64,000 nt of DNA from Ferrovaceae bacterium (GTDB taxonomy: Bacteria; Pseudomonadota; Gammaproteobacteria; Burkholderiales; Ferrovaceae). Shown here in pieces: positions 57,153 through 64,000 of the stretch. Within the stretch, counting starts at the first letter, position 1. Each line of letters starts with the position of its first letter. A program made the translations under genes and the position numbers. The stretch covers positions 1 through 64,000 of the forward strand of contig DAICZS010000002.1 in assembly GCA_027311025.1 (NCBI GenBank), read 5' to 3'. The notes under the pieces were generated by a model, which had not been told where the DNA came from, ran no database searches, and saw nothing but the letters and a program-made list of their open reading frames with translations.

Positions 57153-58568
57153 ATGCTGTTATGGTTTGTCATTACCTACTGGATCATTTCCGTGGCCATC
57201 GGCCTGTGGGTGGCACTAAGGGTGCACAATACTGCTGACTACGCAGCAGCCGGCCATAGCATGCCGTTATATGTGGTCACGGCTACTGTTTTCGCTACTT
57301 GGTTTGGTTCTGAAACGGTCCTTGGCATTCCTGCCACTTTTCTAAAGGAAGGCCTTCATGGAGTTGTAGCAGACCCATTCGGCTCATCGCTCTGTCTGAT
57401 TCTGGTGGGTTTGTTTTTTGCTGTGCCTCTATACCGCAGGAAACTTCTCACAATTGGTGATTTCTACCGCCATCAGTATGGGCGTACTGTGGAAATTCTA
57501 GTCACCATATGCATTGTCATCTCTTACTTGGGATGGGTTGCTGCCCAGATTAAAGCCTTGGGTCTGGTTTTCAATGTTGTATCCGACGACATGATTTCTA
57601 AGGAAACGGGGATGCTGGTGGGGGCTGCCACGGTCATGGTCTATACTTTGTTTGGCGGCATGCTCTCTGTAGCAATTACAGACTTCATCCAGATGATCAT
57701 TATTATGCTGGGAATGGTCTATATCGCTTGGGATCTTAGCGGAACAGCAGGTGGCGTTGGAGTTGTAATTCAGCATGCGGCCGCAGCAGGAAAGTTTAAT
57801 TTCTGGCCTGAATGGCATTTGAGCGAGGTGATCGGATTCTTTGCAGCGTGGATCACGATGATGTTAGGTTCAATTCCACAGCAAGACGTTTTTCAGCGTG
57901 TAACTTCATCTAATAATGAAAAGACTGCGCGGAATGCATCCGTGTTGGGCGGCAGTCTGTATTTTATGTTTGCCTTCATCCCGATGTTTCTTGCATACTC
58001 TGCAACCCTGATTGATCCAGGCTTGGTTCGCCAGTATCTGGAATCCGATTCCCAGTTGATCCTGCCCAAGTTGATACTGACGCATTCTCCACTATTCGCT
58101 CAGGTCATGTTCTTCGGAGCTCTACTTTCAGCCATCAAGAGCTGTGCTTCTGCAACTTTGCTTGCACCATCGGTGACTTTTGCAGAGAACGTGGTACGTG
58201 GTTTCTACAGGCACATGTCTGATGATCAGCTTCTTAAGGTCATGCGCATAGTGGTGCTGGTCTTTACAGGACTTGTCACTTTCATTGCCTTTCGTTCCGA
58301 AATGTCGATTTTCAAAATGGTTGAAAGCGCTTATAAGATCACGTTGGTGGCAGCCTTTGTACCACTGGTTTTTGGCCTTTATTGGAGAAGGGCTACCCCA
58401 TTGGGGGGACTACTATCGGTCGTCTTTGGGGCCGGATTATGGATCATTTGCGAACTGCTGACGCCCGATGCCATTATCCCCCCGCAACTGGCTGGGCTGA
58501 TTGCAAGTTTGTTGGGTATGGTTGGCGGATCGCTGGTAGCAAATCGCAAGCAATTAAAGCCAGCCTGA
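57153..58568 (+). CDS. Sodium:solute symporter family transporter
   Basis: SSS-family permease of 471 residues with about 13 membrane helices. Typical segments are DYAAAGHSMPLYVVTATVFAT, the TIGDFYRHQYGR loop and TLFGGMLSVAITDFIQM. The substrate (an amino acid, sugar, acetate-like acid or other) cannot be inferred from sequence. It lies 54 bases after bioD. Its stop touches the stop of the convergent TauE-type gene with no base between them. Confidence 0.88.
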   Translation: MLLWFVITYWIISVAIGLWVALRVHNTADYAAAGHSMPLYVVTATVFATWFGSETVLGIPATFLKEGLHGVVADPFGSSLCLILVGLFFAVPLYRRKLLTIGDFYRHQYGRTVEILVTICIVISYLGWVAAQIKALGLVFNVVSDDMISKETGMLVGAATVMVYTLFGGMLSVAITDFIQMIIIMLGMVYIAWDLSGTAGGVGVVIQHAAAAGKFNFWPEWHLSEVIGFFAAWITMMLGSIPQQDVFQRVTSSNNEKTARNASVLGGSLYFMFAFIPMFLAYSATLIDPGLVRQYLESDSQLILPKLILTHSPLFAQVMFFGALLSAIKSCASATLLAPSVTFAENVVRGFYRHMSDDQLLKVMRIVVLVFTGLVTFIAFRSEMSIFKMVESAYKITLVAAFVPLVFGLYWRRATPLGGLLSVVFGAGLWIICELLTPDAIIPPQLAGLIASLLGMVGGSLVANRKQLKPA

Positions 58569-59324
58569 TTACCGTGTCAACCAGAAGCGCAAAAGCATGA
58601 CCAAACTCATGACAACGATCATGGGTCTAATCAGGCGGCTTCCACCGCGCAACATGAGGTGAGATGCCAATGTGGCTCCCAGCATTTGTCCAAGCATCAT
58701 TGTAAGTCCCGTCAGCCAAAGTACATGACCTCCAAAAGCAAATACGGCTACTGATGCCAGATTACTCATGAAGTTGAATGCCTTTGCGCGTATCGTGGCC
58801 TGAAGCAGGGTTTGTCCGCGTAATGTGACCCCTACAAGAGTGAAAAATGAGCCTGTCCCAGGACCGATCAGACCATCATAAAATGCGATTATGGGAATTA
58901 CTACAACTTGGTAGAGGCGTTGTCCCAAACGGGGGTGAGACTCCATCTGACCTGCTGCGGGCACAATCAGAAAGTAGACTGCGATGAGCATCAAAACAAT
59001 TGGAATGGCATAACTCAACAGCTGCGATGGTAGGAAATGCACCATGGCAGTGCCGCATCCGGCCGCGAGAAAAGAGAGCAACAGAGGAAAACGGATTTCG
59101 GTTGGATTGAGAACTCCTTTGTGCATAAGCACCAGGGTGGCCGTCAAGGTCCCTATGCTGCCTTGTATCTTGTTGGTAGCTAACGCATTGATCGGTGGCA
59201 AACCTGCCAGCAGGAGGGCTGGGACGGTCAGCAACCCACCACCACCAGCTAAGGTGTCAATGAAGCCAGCAAGAACTGATACTAGAGGCAGGAGTAAGGT
59301 AAAAGAAAATGAAAATTCGTTCAT
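58569..59324 (-). CDS. TauE/SafE-family sulfite exporter-like permease
   Basis: Membrane protein of 251 residues with about eight helices, made of two related halves. DTLAGGGGLLTVPALLLAGL near the start and GPGTGSFFTLVGVTLRG in the middle are the conserved family patterns (GGGGG/GPGTG). Members export sulfite, sulfoacetate or other organosulfonates or import anions; the substrate here is unknown. It faces the SSS gene and is divergent from the FAH gene. Confidence 0.9.
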   Translation of the reverse strand: MNEFSFSFTLLLPLVSVLAGFIDTLAGGGGLLTVPALLLAGLPPINALATNKIQGSIGTLTATLVLMHKGVLNPTEIRFPLLLSFLAAGCGTAMVHFLPSQLLSYAIPIVLMLIAVYFLIVPAAGQMESHPRLGQRLYQVVVIPIIAFYDGLIGPGTGSFFTLVGVTLRGQTLLQATIRAKAFNFMSNLASVAVFAFGGHVLWLTGLTMMLGQMLGATLASHLMLRGGSRLIRPMIVVMSLVMLLRFWLTR

Positions 59325-59482
59325 AAGGGCAACACAGTGTTTCTAATTCGTAAGTGGCCTCATTATCACTCATCGAGTCCGCGTAGATCGATGCCAGCAC
59401 TTTGTAGAAACCTTCGACCGGTGTACAGTAATGACGATTTTTCCTGTTTGCAAATCAATAACGATATTGTGAGGAGAATGTC

Positions 59483-60541
59483 ATGGATAACAGCCGTCGG
59501 GATTTCTTTCAAAAGTCTACTATTGCAGCTGCTGGTATGATAAGCCTGACTTCTGGCGTCTCAAAGGCCGAACCCCAGGACCCTGACCACATGGCACTGG
59601 GACCGCACGAAATGGTGAAGGGTTTGACACTGCTATCCATTCGTCAAAAGGATGGCGAGGAGACTTTGGGGGTTAAAACACCTGAAGGAATTCTGGATGT
59701 TCGTGCAGCCTCTAAGGCACTAAAAAAATCAGCGCCCTTAACGCTGGATGACTTGCTTCAGGGTGGCAAGGCTGCTGAATTGAATATTTTGATTGCGGGT
59801 ACTCGAGGAAAGGGGACCAGGTTTCTAGTTGACGAATCTCAGATCACTTACGGTCGGCTGTTTCAAAAACCGGGGAAAATTGTCTGTGTGGGCTTGAACT
59901 ATCGCAATCACGCCAAGGAAATCGGGATGCCATTTCCCAGGGTTCCTCCACTATTTAATAAGTATAACAATGCGCTTGCTGCCCATCGCTGCAATATTCC
60001 CGTGCCACCTCGTGACATCTCATACAAACTGGACTACGAGACCGAGTTGTTGGTTGTTATGGGAAAAACGGCACGCAACTTATCTGAAGCTGATGCACTA
60101 AATTATGTGGCAGGTTACTGCACCGGACATGATTTTTCGGCGCGCGATCTGCAACTTGAGTTGCCAAACGGGCAATGGATGATTGGCAAAACACTGGACA
60201 ACTTCGCTCCAATCGGACCTTACTTTGTTTCAGCAGACTTGGTGGGCAACCCCAATGAGCTGAAGCTCGAAACGCGAGTCAACGGCGAATTGCGCCAATC
60301 TTCTAATACCTCCGACTTCATCTTTAATACCCAGCAGATGATTTCCTATATCAGCAAACATTTTCCATTACAACCTGGCGACATCATTTTTACAGGAACT
60401 CCAGAAGGCGTAATCTTGGGAAAACCAAAGGACAAGCAGGTGTGGCTGAAGGCTGGCGATCACATCGAATCCACAATTGAAAAATTGGGAACGTTGCAAT
60501 TTTCTCTGGCCCTACTGAACCAAGGTGATAGTGCTTTGTGA
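59483..60541 (+). CDS. Tat-targeted fumarylacetoacetate hydrolase-family protein
   Basis: 352 residues. The N-terminus SRRDFFQKSTIAAAGMISL is a twin-arginine signal (with SKAEP as the cleavage region near 31), so the protein should be exported folded to the periplasm. The FAH-fold domain is about 110-345. Metal-binding acidic residues are in DYETELLVVMG and GHDFSARD, with KPGKIVCVGLNYRNHAKE before and PGDIIFTGTPEGV after. Family members cleave C-C bonds or isomerise and decarboxylate diketo acids, usually in the cytoplasm. GAGGAG is 6 bases before the ATG. Its 3' end overlaps the convergent tadG-like gene by 30 bases. Confidence 0.9.
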   Translation: MDNSRRDFFQKSTIAAAGMISLTSGVSKAEPQDPDHMALGPHEMVKGLTLLSIRQKDGEETLGVKTPEGILDVRAASKALKKSAPLTLDDLLQGGKAAELNILIAGTRGKGTRFLVDESQITYGRLFQKPGKIVCVGLNYRNHAKEIGMPFPRVPPLFNKYNNALAAHRCNIPVPPRDISYKLDYETELLVVMGKTARNLSEADALNYVAGYCTGHDFSARDLQLELPNGQWMIGKTLDNFAPIGPYFVSADLVGNPNELKLETRVNGELRQSSNTSDFIFNTQQMISYISKHFPLQPGDIIFTGTPEGVILGKPKDKQVWLKAGDHIESTIEKLGTLQFSLALLNQGDSAL

Positions 60542-61753
60542 TGTGTTTGAAGAACCATATGTATTCGTAACGCTAAGAGAGTCATTACCGGTAAAGGTGA
60601 CTGTCGAAGCCACAATCGAACCTACCGGAATGTTTGAAGAGCTGTTTCCCGTAAACGTTAATACATTATTAGGAAAGTACATGTTCCCGGCAAAATTGGA
60701 GCCCGAGTTGCCGGTGATGAAAGCGGCCTGCGTATTAGACGGATCTTGAAAAAACAGCATTCCAGCATAATTACCGCTGGTTGGGGCAGACAAATCTAAC
60801 GCGGCATTGCCTGTCAGGTGTAATGCTCCATAGGGGTATGTAGAACCATTACCAGTGTTATATATAGTTACTCCTGAACCGCTCATCGATATGTTACCGG
60901 CAAGCGTAATTCCACCTCCATAAATTACATATAGTCCTGGGTTGAGGGTTACTGAGAAATTGCCCGTAAGAGAAATTCCGCCACAGTATGTTCCAGGATT
61001 CAGAGTGAGTGTGCCATTTCCAAATTTTGAGTAGGGGTTTGGATTGGTACAAGTGGAGGAGGGCCTGGCCATACTGGCAAACGGATCTGCTTCAGGAGCA
61101 ACACCAGTAGTTACCGTGCTTATTGATCCATTACCAACCTTGCTAAAGCTATTACCTACAACGTCAATTGGATTTCCAGTTACCGTGGCATTTCCAGTAA
61201 CACTAAGCCCTGAACCGCTATTTGAATTGACATAAATACCGCAATTAACTGCATCAATTGATCCATTGCCATTGAAATTCAAGCTATTCCCGGTTTTTGC
61301 GAGCGTCAAAATGCAAGGTTTGCTTCCAGAAGGTCCAGCAACTGCTGCAACACTGATTGGAATGTTGGCAACACCAATGTATCTGGCAAAAAAGGGATTT
61401 ATAACATGAGAAATGCTGACTTGCATGAAACCGCCCTTTCCAGAAAATGTTCCTGCAGAAGGGGGGGTAGATGCGGTCACGGTGACATTGTTTGTCCCGG
61501 TTGTAAACCCATTTGCTGTAGATGCTGCATAAGAAATGCTTTGCGCCGAGTTGACATCCCCCCCCTTAAACATGTTGTTGGCACCTGCCAAGGCAGCCGC
61601 ATCCGCCGCATTTTGCATTTGATTTCGTACCACAAAGGCATATCCCACATCGATGGCCAAGCTTAGAAATCCGAGCAATACGGGGACAACCACAACTGCA
61701 ACGATAATGGCAATTGCCCCTTTTTCACGATTTATTCTGTCCCTGATGATCAT
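60512..61753 (-). CDS. TadG-like Flp pilus protein with a Gly/Asn repeat domain
   Basis: 413 residues. The N-terminus has a short basic segment (REKG) followed by one hydrophobic helix (about 15-40) and NQMQNAADAAALAGAN, matching the TadE/G-like N-terminal domain. The rest, about 140-410, is rich in Gly, Asn, Ser and Thr with repeated strands ending in TGN (ISLTGN, LHLTGN, LTFTGN), suggestive of a beta-helix. ATG 61753 was chosen because GGAG lies 6 bases before it; an earlier ATG at 61828 has no Shine-Dalgarno. It follows tadE on the same strand and overlaps the FAH gene. Confidence 0.8.
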   Translation of the reverse strand: MIIRDRINREKGAIAIIVAVVVVPVLLGFLSLAIDVGYAFVVRNQMQNAADAAALAGANNMFKGGDVNSAQSISYAASTANGFTTGTNNVTVTASTPPSAGTFSGKGGFMQVSISHVINPFFARYIGVANIPISVAAVAGPSGSKPCILTLAKTGNSLNFNGNGSIDAVNCGIYVNSNSGSGLSVTGNATVTGNPIDVVGNSFSKVGNGSISTVTTGVAPEADPFASMARPSSTCTNPNPYSKFGNGTLTLNPGTYCGGISLTGNFSVTLNPGLYVIYGGGITLAGNISMSGSGVTIYNTGNGSTYPYGALHLTGNAALDLSAPTSGNYAGMLFFQDPSNTQAAFITGNSGSNFAGNMYFPNNVLTFTGNSSSNIPVGSIVASTVTFTGNDSLSVTNTYGSSNTSQSTITLVQ

Positions 61754-61837
61754 ATTAATCTCCGCATTTCTCATTGGGGGCCAGTACAATTTTGGTAAGT
61801 CAGCGATGAAGGAATTTTTGAGCTTCATCCGAGAGGT

Positions 61838-62263
61838 TTATTCGTAATACATTACTGAAGTAGCTTGAAGTGTCTGGTTTAGTGGCAGTGTAACCAGTGG
61901 TCCTAACCCAAGTCCTTGGTAGTGATAGGTGACTTTGACAGTGAGTTGACAAGAAGGCCCCGGTGGGGACGAACAGGAACCCACGTCAGTACCCACAGCG
62001 CTCAGGGTCGGGCTGGAACCAAACGTGATCAGGTTATTGCTGCAGTATGATAAAGCCACATTTTGAGCAGTCGTTGTGCCATCAGAGGCTCCGCCGCCCG
62101 TCACAGCGACTACACCAGCCCGAGCACCTTCTCTTGCAGCATTTGTTATGATGGCTTGGTCGTACATCATGGTGCCGTACTCCACTGTCCCAAACAGAAC
62201 AAGGAGTAGCAGAGGAAGAACCAGTGCTAACTCTACAGCGGCGGAGCCAGATTGGTTTTTCAT
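61838..62263 (-). CDS. TadE-like minor pseudopilin
   Basis: Tad pilus protein of 141 residues. The N-terminus NQSGSAAVELALVLPLLLL looks like a prepilin: glycine at the expected cleavage site, glutamate at +5 and a hydrophobic helix. REGARAGVVAV after the helix is typical of TadE. The cysteine-containing C-terminal part is variable. The tadG-like gene follows on the same strand, and flp starts divergently 203 bases away. Confidence 0.9.
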   Translation of the reverse strand: MKNQSGSAAVELALVLPLLLLVLFGTVEYGTMMYDQAIITNAAREGARAGVVAVTGGGASDGTTTAQNVALSYCSNNLITFGSSPTLSAVGTDVGSCSSPPGPSCQLTVKVTYHYQGLGLGPLVTLPLNQTLQATSVMYYE

Positions 62264-62375
62264 GTTACTTTAACCCTTGACACATTTATGGGAAATTGTA
62301 GCATTAGTCGCAGCAGCTCTTAATAAAATTTTAATTTAGATGTTTTAAAAAAAGTGCGTTATTTCATGATTTATA

Positions 62376-62384
62376 TGATATAAA
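62376..62384 (+). promoter_or_regulatory. Extended -10 promoter of flp
   Basis: TGATATAAA matches TGnTATAAT closely within a very AT-rich divergent gap (62264-62466). It would start transcription near 62391 and leave a leader of about 75 bases before flp. The -35 position (GCGTTA) is poor, as extended -10 promoters allow. The tadE promoter should lie in the same gap on the other strand, but I could not place it. Confidence 0.5.
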
Positions 62385-62466
62385 TAGCAACAGGGTACTC
62401 TACTAGATCGTGTGTAAGGTTAAATCGTAGTAGGCTGTACTCAAATTTCTGACAAAGGAGACTTCA

Positions 62467-62637
62467 ATGAATGCTGCACTTCAAAAAATTAAGCAATTCT
62501 GTAAATCTGAAAAAGGCGTTACAGCAATTGAGTATGCTCTGATAGCAGCACTTATTGCTGTGGCGATTATTGCTGGCGTTAAGACTTTGGGTACTGGGAT
62601 AAGCTCGGAGTTCACCAGCATTGGCACTGTAATTTAA
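62467..62637 (+). CDS. flp: Flp/Fap pilin component
   Basis: 56-residue prepilin of the Flp (Tad) pilus. Leader MNAALQKIKQFCKSEKG is cut after the glycine, giving a mature N-terminus VTAIEYALIAAL with the required glutamate at +5 followed by tyrosine, the Flp signature. AAAGGAG lies 6 bases before the ATG. It is the first gene of the plus-strand tad run; a prepilin peptidase and cpaB follow. Confidence 0.95.
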   Translation: MNAALQKIKQFCKSEKGVTAIEYALIAALIAVAIIAGVKTLGTGISSEFTSIGTVI

Positions 62638-62693
62638 GTCCAACACGGTCTTCGAAATCAGGGCTGGACTGCATCAATCACAACTATATTTCC

Positions 62694-63134
62694 TTGAGTC
62701 TCTTGTTCGCGGTATTGCTCATCGCGGCATACACTGACTTAATGGAGCGTAGAATCCCAAACCAATTGCTGGTGGTTGGTTTGGGCCTTGCTGTTTTGAT
62801 GTCTTTGTTGATGCGATCCATGCCCTTTTCAGATGTGTTGACGGGATGGCTGGTGGGGCTGCTGGTGTTTTTGCCTTTCTATGTCCTATCTGCAATGGGT
62901 GCCGGGGATATAAAGCTGATGTCCGTTGTGGGAGCCTTTGTAGGCGTCAAAGGCGTTTTGTTATGCGCACTCTTCACCGCCTTGACAGGTGGAGTACTCG
63001 CCCTGATTTTTGCGTTGTCCCGGACGAGAAGCCAACTACCTTATGCACTAGCTATCCTAGCAGGAGTGGCTGTATTTATTTCTTGCAGCCTCTTCAATCC
63101 GGCATTTTTGAATCTTTCACTTCAGGGTCTCTAG
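62694..63134 (+). CDS. cpaA: TadV/CpaA-type prepilin peptidase
   Basis: Aspartic A24-family peptidase of 146 residues that should process Flp. Catalytic aspartates are in AYTDLMERRIPN and in the GAGDIKL motif. About four or five membrane helices. There is no ATG before the first helix; TTG 62694 gives a normal N-terminus but has no strong Shine-Dalgarno, so the start is uncertain. It ends 4 bases before cpaB. Confidence 0.9.
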   Translation: MSLLFAVLLIAAYTDLMERRIPNQLLVVGLGLAVLMSLLMRSMPFSDVLTGWLVGLLVFLPFYVLSAMGAGDIKLMSVVGAFVGVKGVLLCALFTALTGGVLALIFALSRTRSQLPYALAILAGVAVFISCSLFNPAFLNLSLQGL

Positions 63135-63138
63135 TGAA

Positions 63139-63924
63139 ATGGCTAAATACAGAGCTGTTATTTTATTGCTTCTGTCCCTGATTATCAGTGCCGTAGCAGT
63201 ATGGGCTGCCGTTCAATGGATGAACCGCCAAGTAGAAAACCGCACGGCTACAAAAACTATCAAACTTGTAGTTGCGTCCACAAATATTGCGCCTGGCTTA
63301 AGGTTAACTCCTGATCTTCTTAAAGCAGTAGATTGGCCCGCCCAAAGCCTGGTTGCAGGCAGCTTTTCTGAAGTTCAGCCATTACTCAACCGAATATCTA
63401 ATGTCAGCCTGTCTATGGGCGAACCGATCGTTGAGCAAAAATTAGCTCCTGTAGGAAGCAAAGCTGGTTTATCGGCACTAATTACTCCTGGGATGCGTGC
63501 GGTTTCAGTTCGGGTCAATGATGTCGCTGGCGTTTCTGGATTTGCGTTACCCGGCAACCATGTGGACGTCATGGTTAACTTGCAGGATGATCAAAATCGA
63601 CCTATTTCAAAAATCGTACTCCAGCAAATCATGGTCTTGGCTGTGGCTCAGGATGCTGCTGTAAAGGATGATGTCAAGGCGAAAGTGGTAAACACTGTCA
63701 CGCTTGAGGTCACGCCGCTACAGGCTGAAAAGCTGGATTTGGCGAGAAGCATAGGGAATTTGAGTCTGGTTCTGCTTAACCAAGTGGACAAAACCTCGGT
63801 ATCCACCCCCGGGGTTCATAAACTAGAACTGCTTGATCTTCCGAGATCAACACCCTATAAGTCTGCCGGGGGGGGCATAGAAATTATTCGTGGTACTGCT
63901 CATGCCACGGCTTCAGCTAATTGA
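63139..63924 (+). CDS. cpaB: Flp pilus assembly protein CpaB/RcpC
   Basis: Periplasmic assembly factor of 261 residues. One N-terminal membrane helix (about 8-27), then the SAF-like domain (KLVVASTNIAPGLRLTPDLL, GMRAVSVRVNDVAGVSGFAL, PGNHVDVMV). It is thought to bridge the inner-membrane platform and the secretin. It is followed by the start of cpaC. Confidence 0.93.
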   Translation: MAKYRAVILLLLSLIISAVAVWAAVQWMNRQVENRTATKTIKLVVASTNIAPGLRLTPDLLKAVDWPAQSLVAGSFSEVQPLLNRISNVSLSMGEPIVEQKLAPVGSKAGLSALITPGMRAVSVRVNDVAGVSGFALPGNHVDVMVNLQDDQNRPISKIVLQQIMVLAVAQDAAVKDDVKAKVVNTVTLEVTPLQAEKLDLARSIGNLSLVLLNQVDKTSVSTPGVHKLELLDLPRSTPYKSAGGGIEIIRGTAHATASAN

Positions 63925-63932
63925 GCGCTATC

Positions 63933-64000
63933 ATGAAAAATCTATTCTCACTGCTATGCCTCTCATTTTTTCTGACAGGACCAGCGAGGTCTGCACAAAC
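63933..64000 (+). CDS. cpaC: Start of a Tad secretin gene (CpaC/RcpA), cut by the window end
   Basis: Only 22 codons are visible: MKNLFSLLCLSFFLTGPARS followed by AQ, a signal peptide. The position directly after cpaB fits the outer-membrane secretin CpaC/RcpA. The identity rests on gene order, since no mature sequence is seen. Confidence 0.6.
   Translation, partial: MKNLFSLLCLSFFLTGPARSAQ

Noticed and set aside
62638-62670. AGTCCA/TGGACT after flp as a terminator
   Set aside because: The arms are only 6 bases, the loop is long and there is no T run.

Overview
The window is chromosomal DNA from a Gram-negative proteobacterium, most likely a betaproteobacterium. The evidence is the gene order thrS-infC-rpmI-rplT-pheS-pheT-ihfA-merR-tRNA-Pro, the surE-pcm-nlpD and alaC-hom-thrC operons, and outer-membrane genes (mlaA, an RND efflux system, a two-partner secretion transporter). 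No rRNA or species marker is present, so I do not name a genus. Most of the first 51 kb is GC-rich. From about 51.2 kb to the end the sequence is visibly AT-richer.

Layout. 0-7 kb: translation operon (threonyl-tRNA synthetase, IF3, L35, L20, both phenylalanyl-tRNA synthetase subunits, IHF-alpha, a MerR regulator) and a tRNA-Pro(GGG). 7-13.2 kb: radC, a TlpA-like thioredoxin, aceF-lpdA (2-oxoacid dehydrogenase E2/E3 without E1), and surE-pcm-nlpD. 13.2-17.1 kb: a Pat-type protein acetyltransferase divergent from a class I deacetylase-like protein, then a small Mth938-like gene. 17.1-21.2 kb: alanine aminotransferase, homoserine dehydrogenase, threonine synthase, a GNAT protein. 21.2-37.7 kb: mlaA, clpB behind a sigma-32-type promoter, mgtA behind a leader hairpin, a DinG/YoaA helicase, an EnvZ/OmpR pair, tsaB-rimI-udg, lplT, phoH, bcp and arnD. 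37.8-48.7 kb: typA, rmuC, a mobB-moaD fusion with moaE, a complete tripartite RND efflux operon, and fpr. 48.7-57.1 kb: biotin genes bioF-bioA and bioD, separated by a two-partner secretion locus (a large GLUG-repeat exoprotein and its transporter). 57.1-60.5 kb: a sodium:solute symporter, a TauE/SafE exporter and a Tat-targeted FAH-family protein. 60.5-64 kb: the start of a Flp/Tad pilus locus with TadG-like and TadE genes on one strand and flp, prepilin peptidase, cpaB and cpaC on the other.

Points that stand out are: an ATC start codon for infC; a perfect REP-like palindrome read in frame inside the Pat-type acetyltransferase; a four-cysteine insert in threonine synthase; a mobB-moaD fusion that keeps a free C-terminal Gly-Gly; a leader hairpin that buries the mgtA ribosome-binding site; the secretion locus dividing the biotin genes, with a palindrome-rich control region; a Tat-exported FAH protein; and a TadG-like protein with a C-terminal repeat domain of probable beta-helix type. 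Convergent genes in this genome repeatedly overlap tail to tail. No stretch longer than 300 bases lacks a gene. No CRISPR array, insertion sequence, integrase or prophage was seen.
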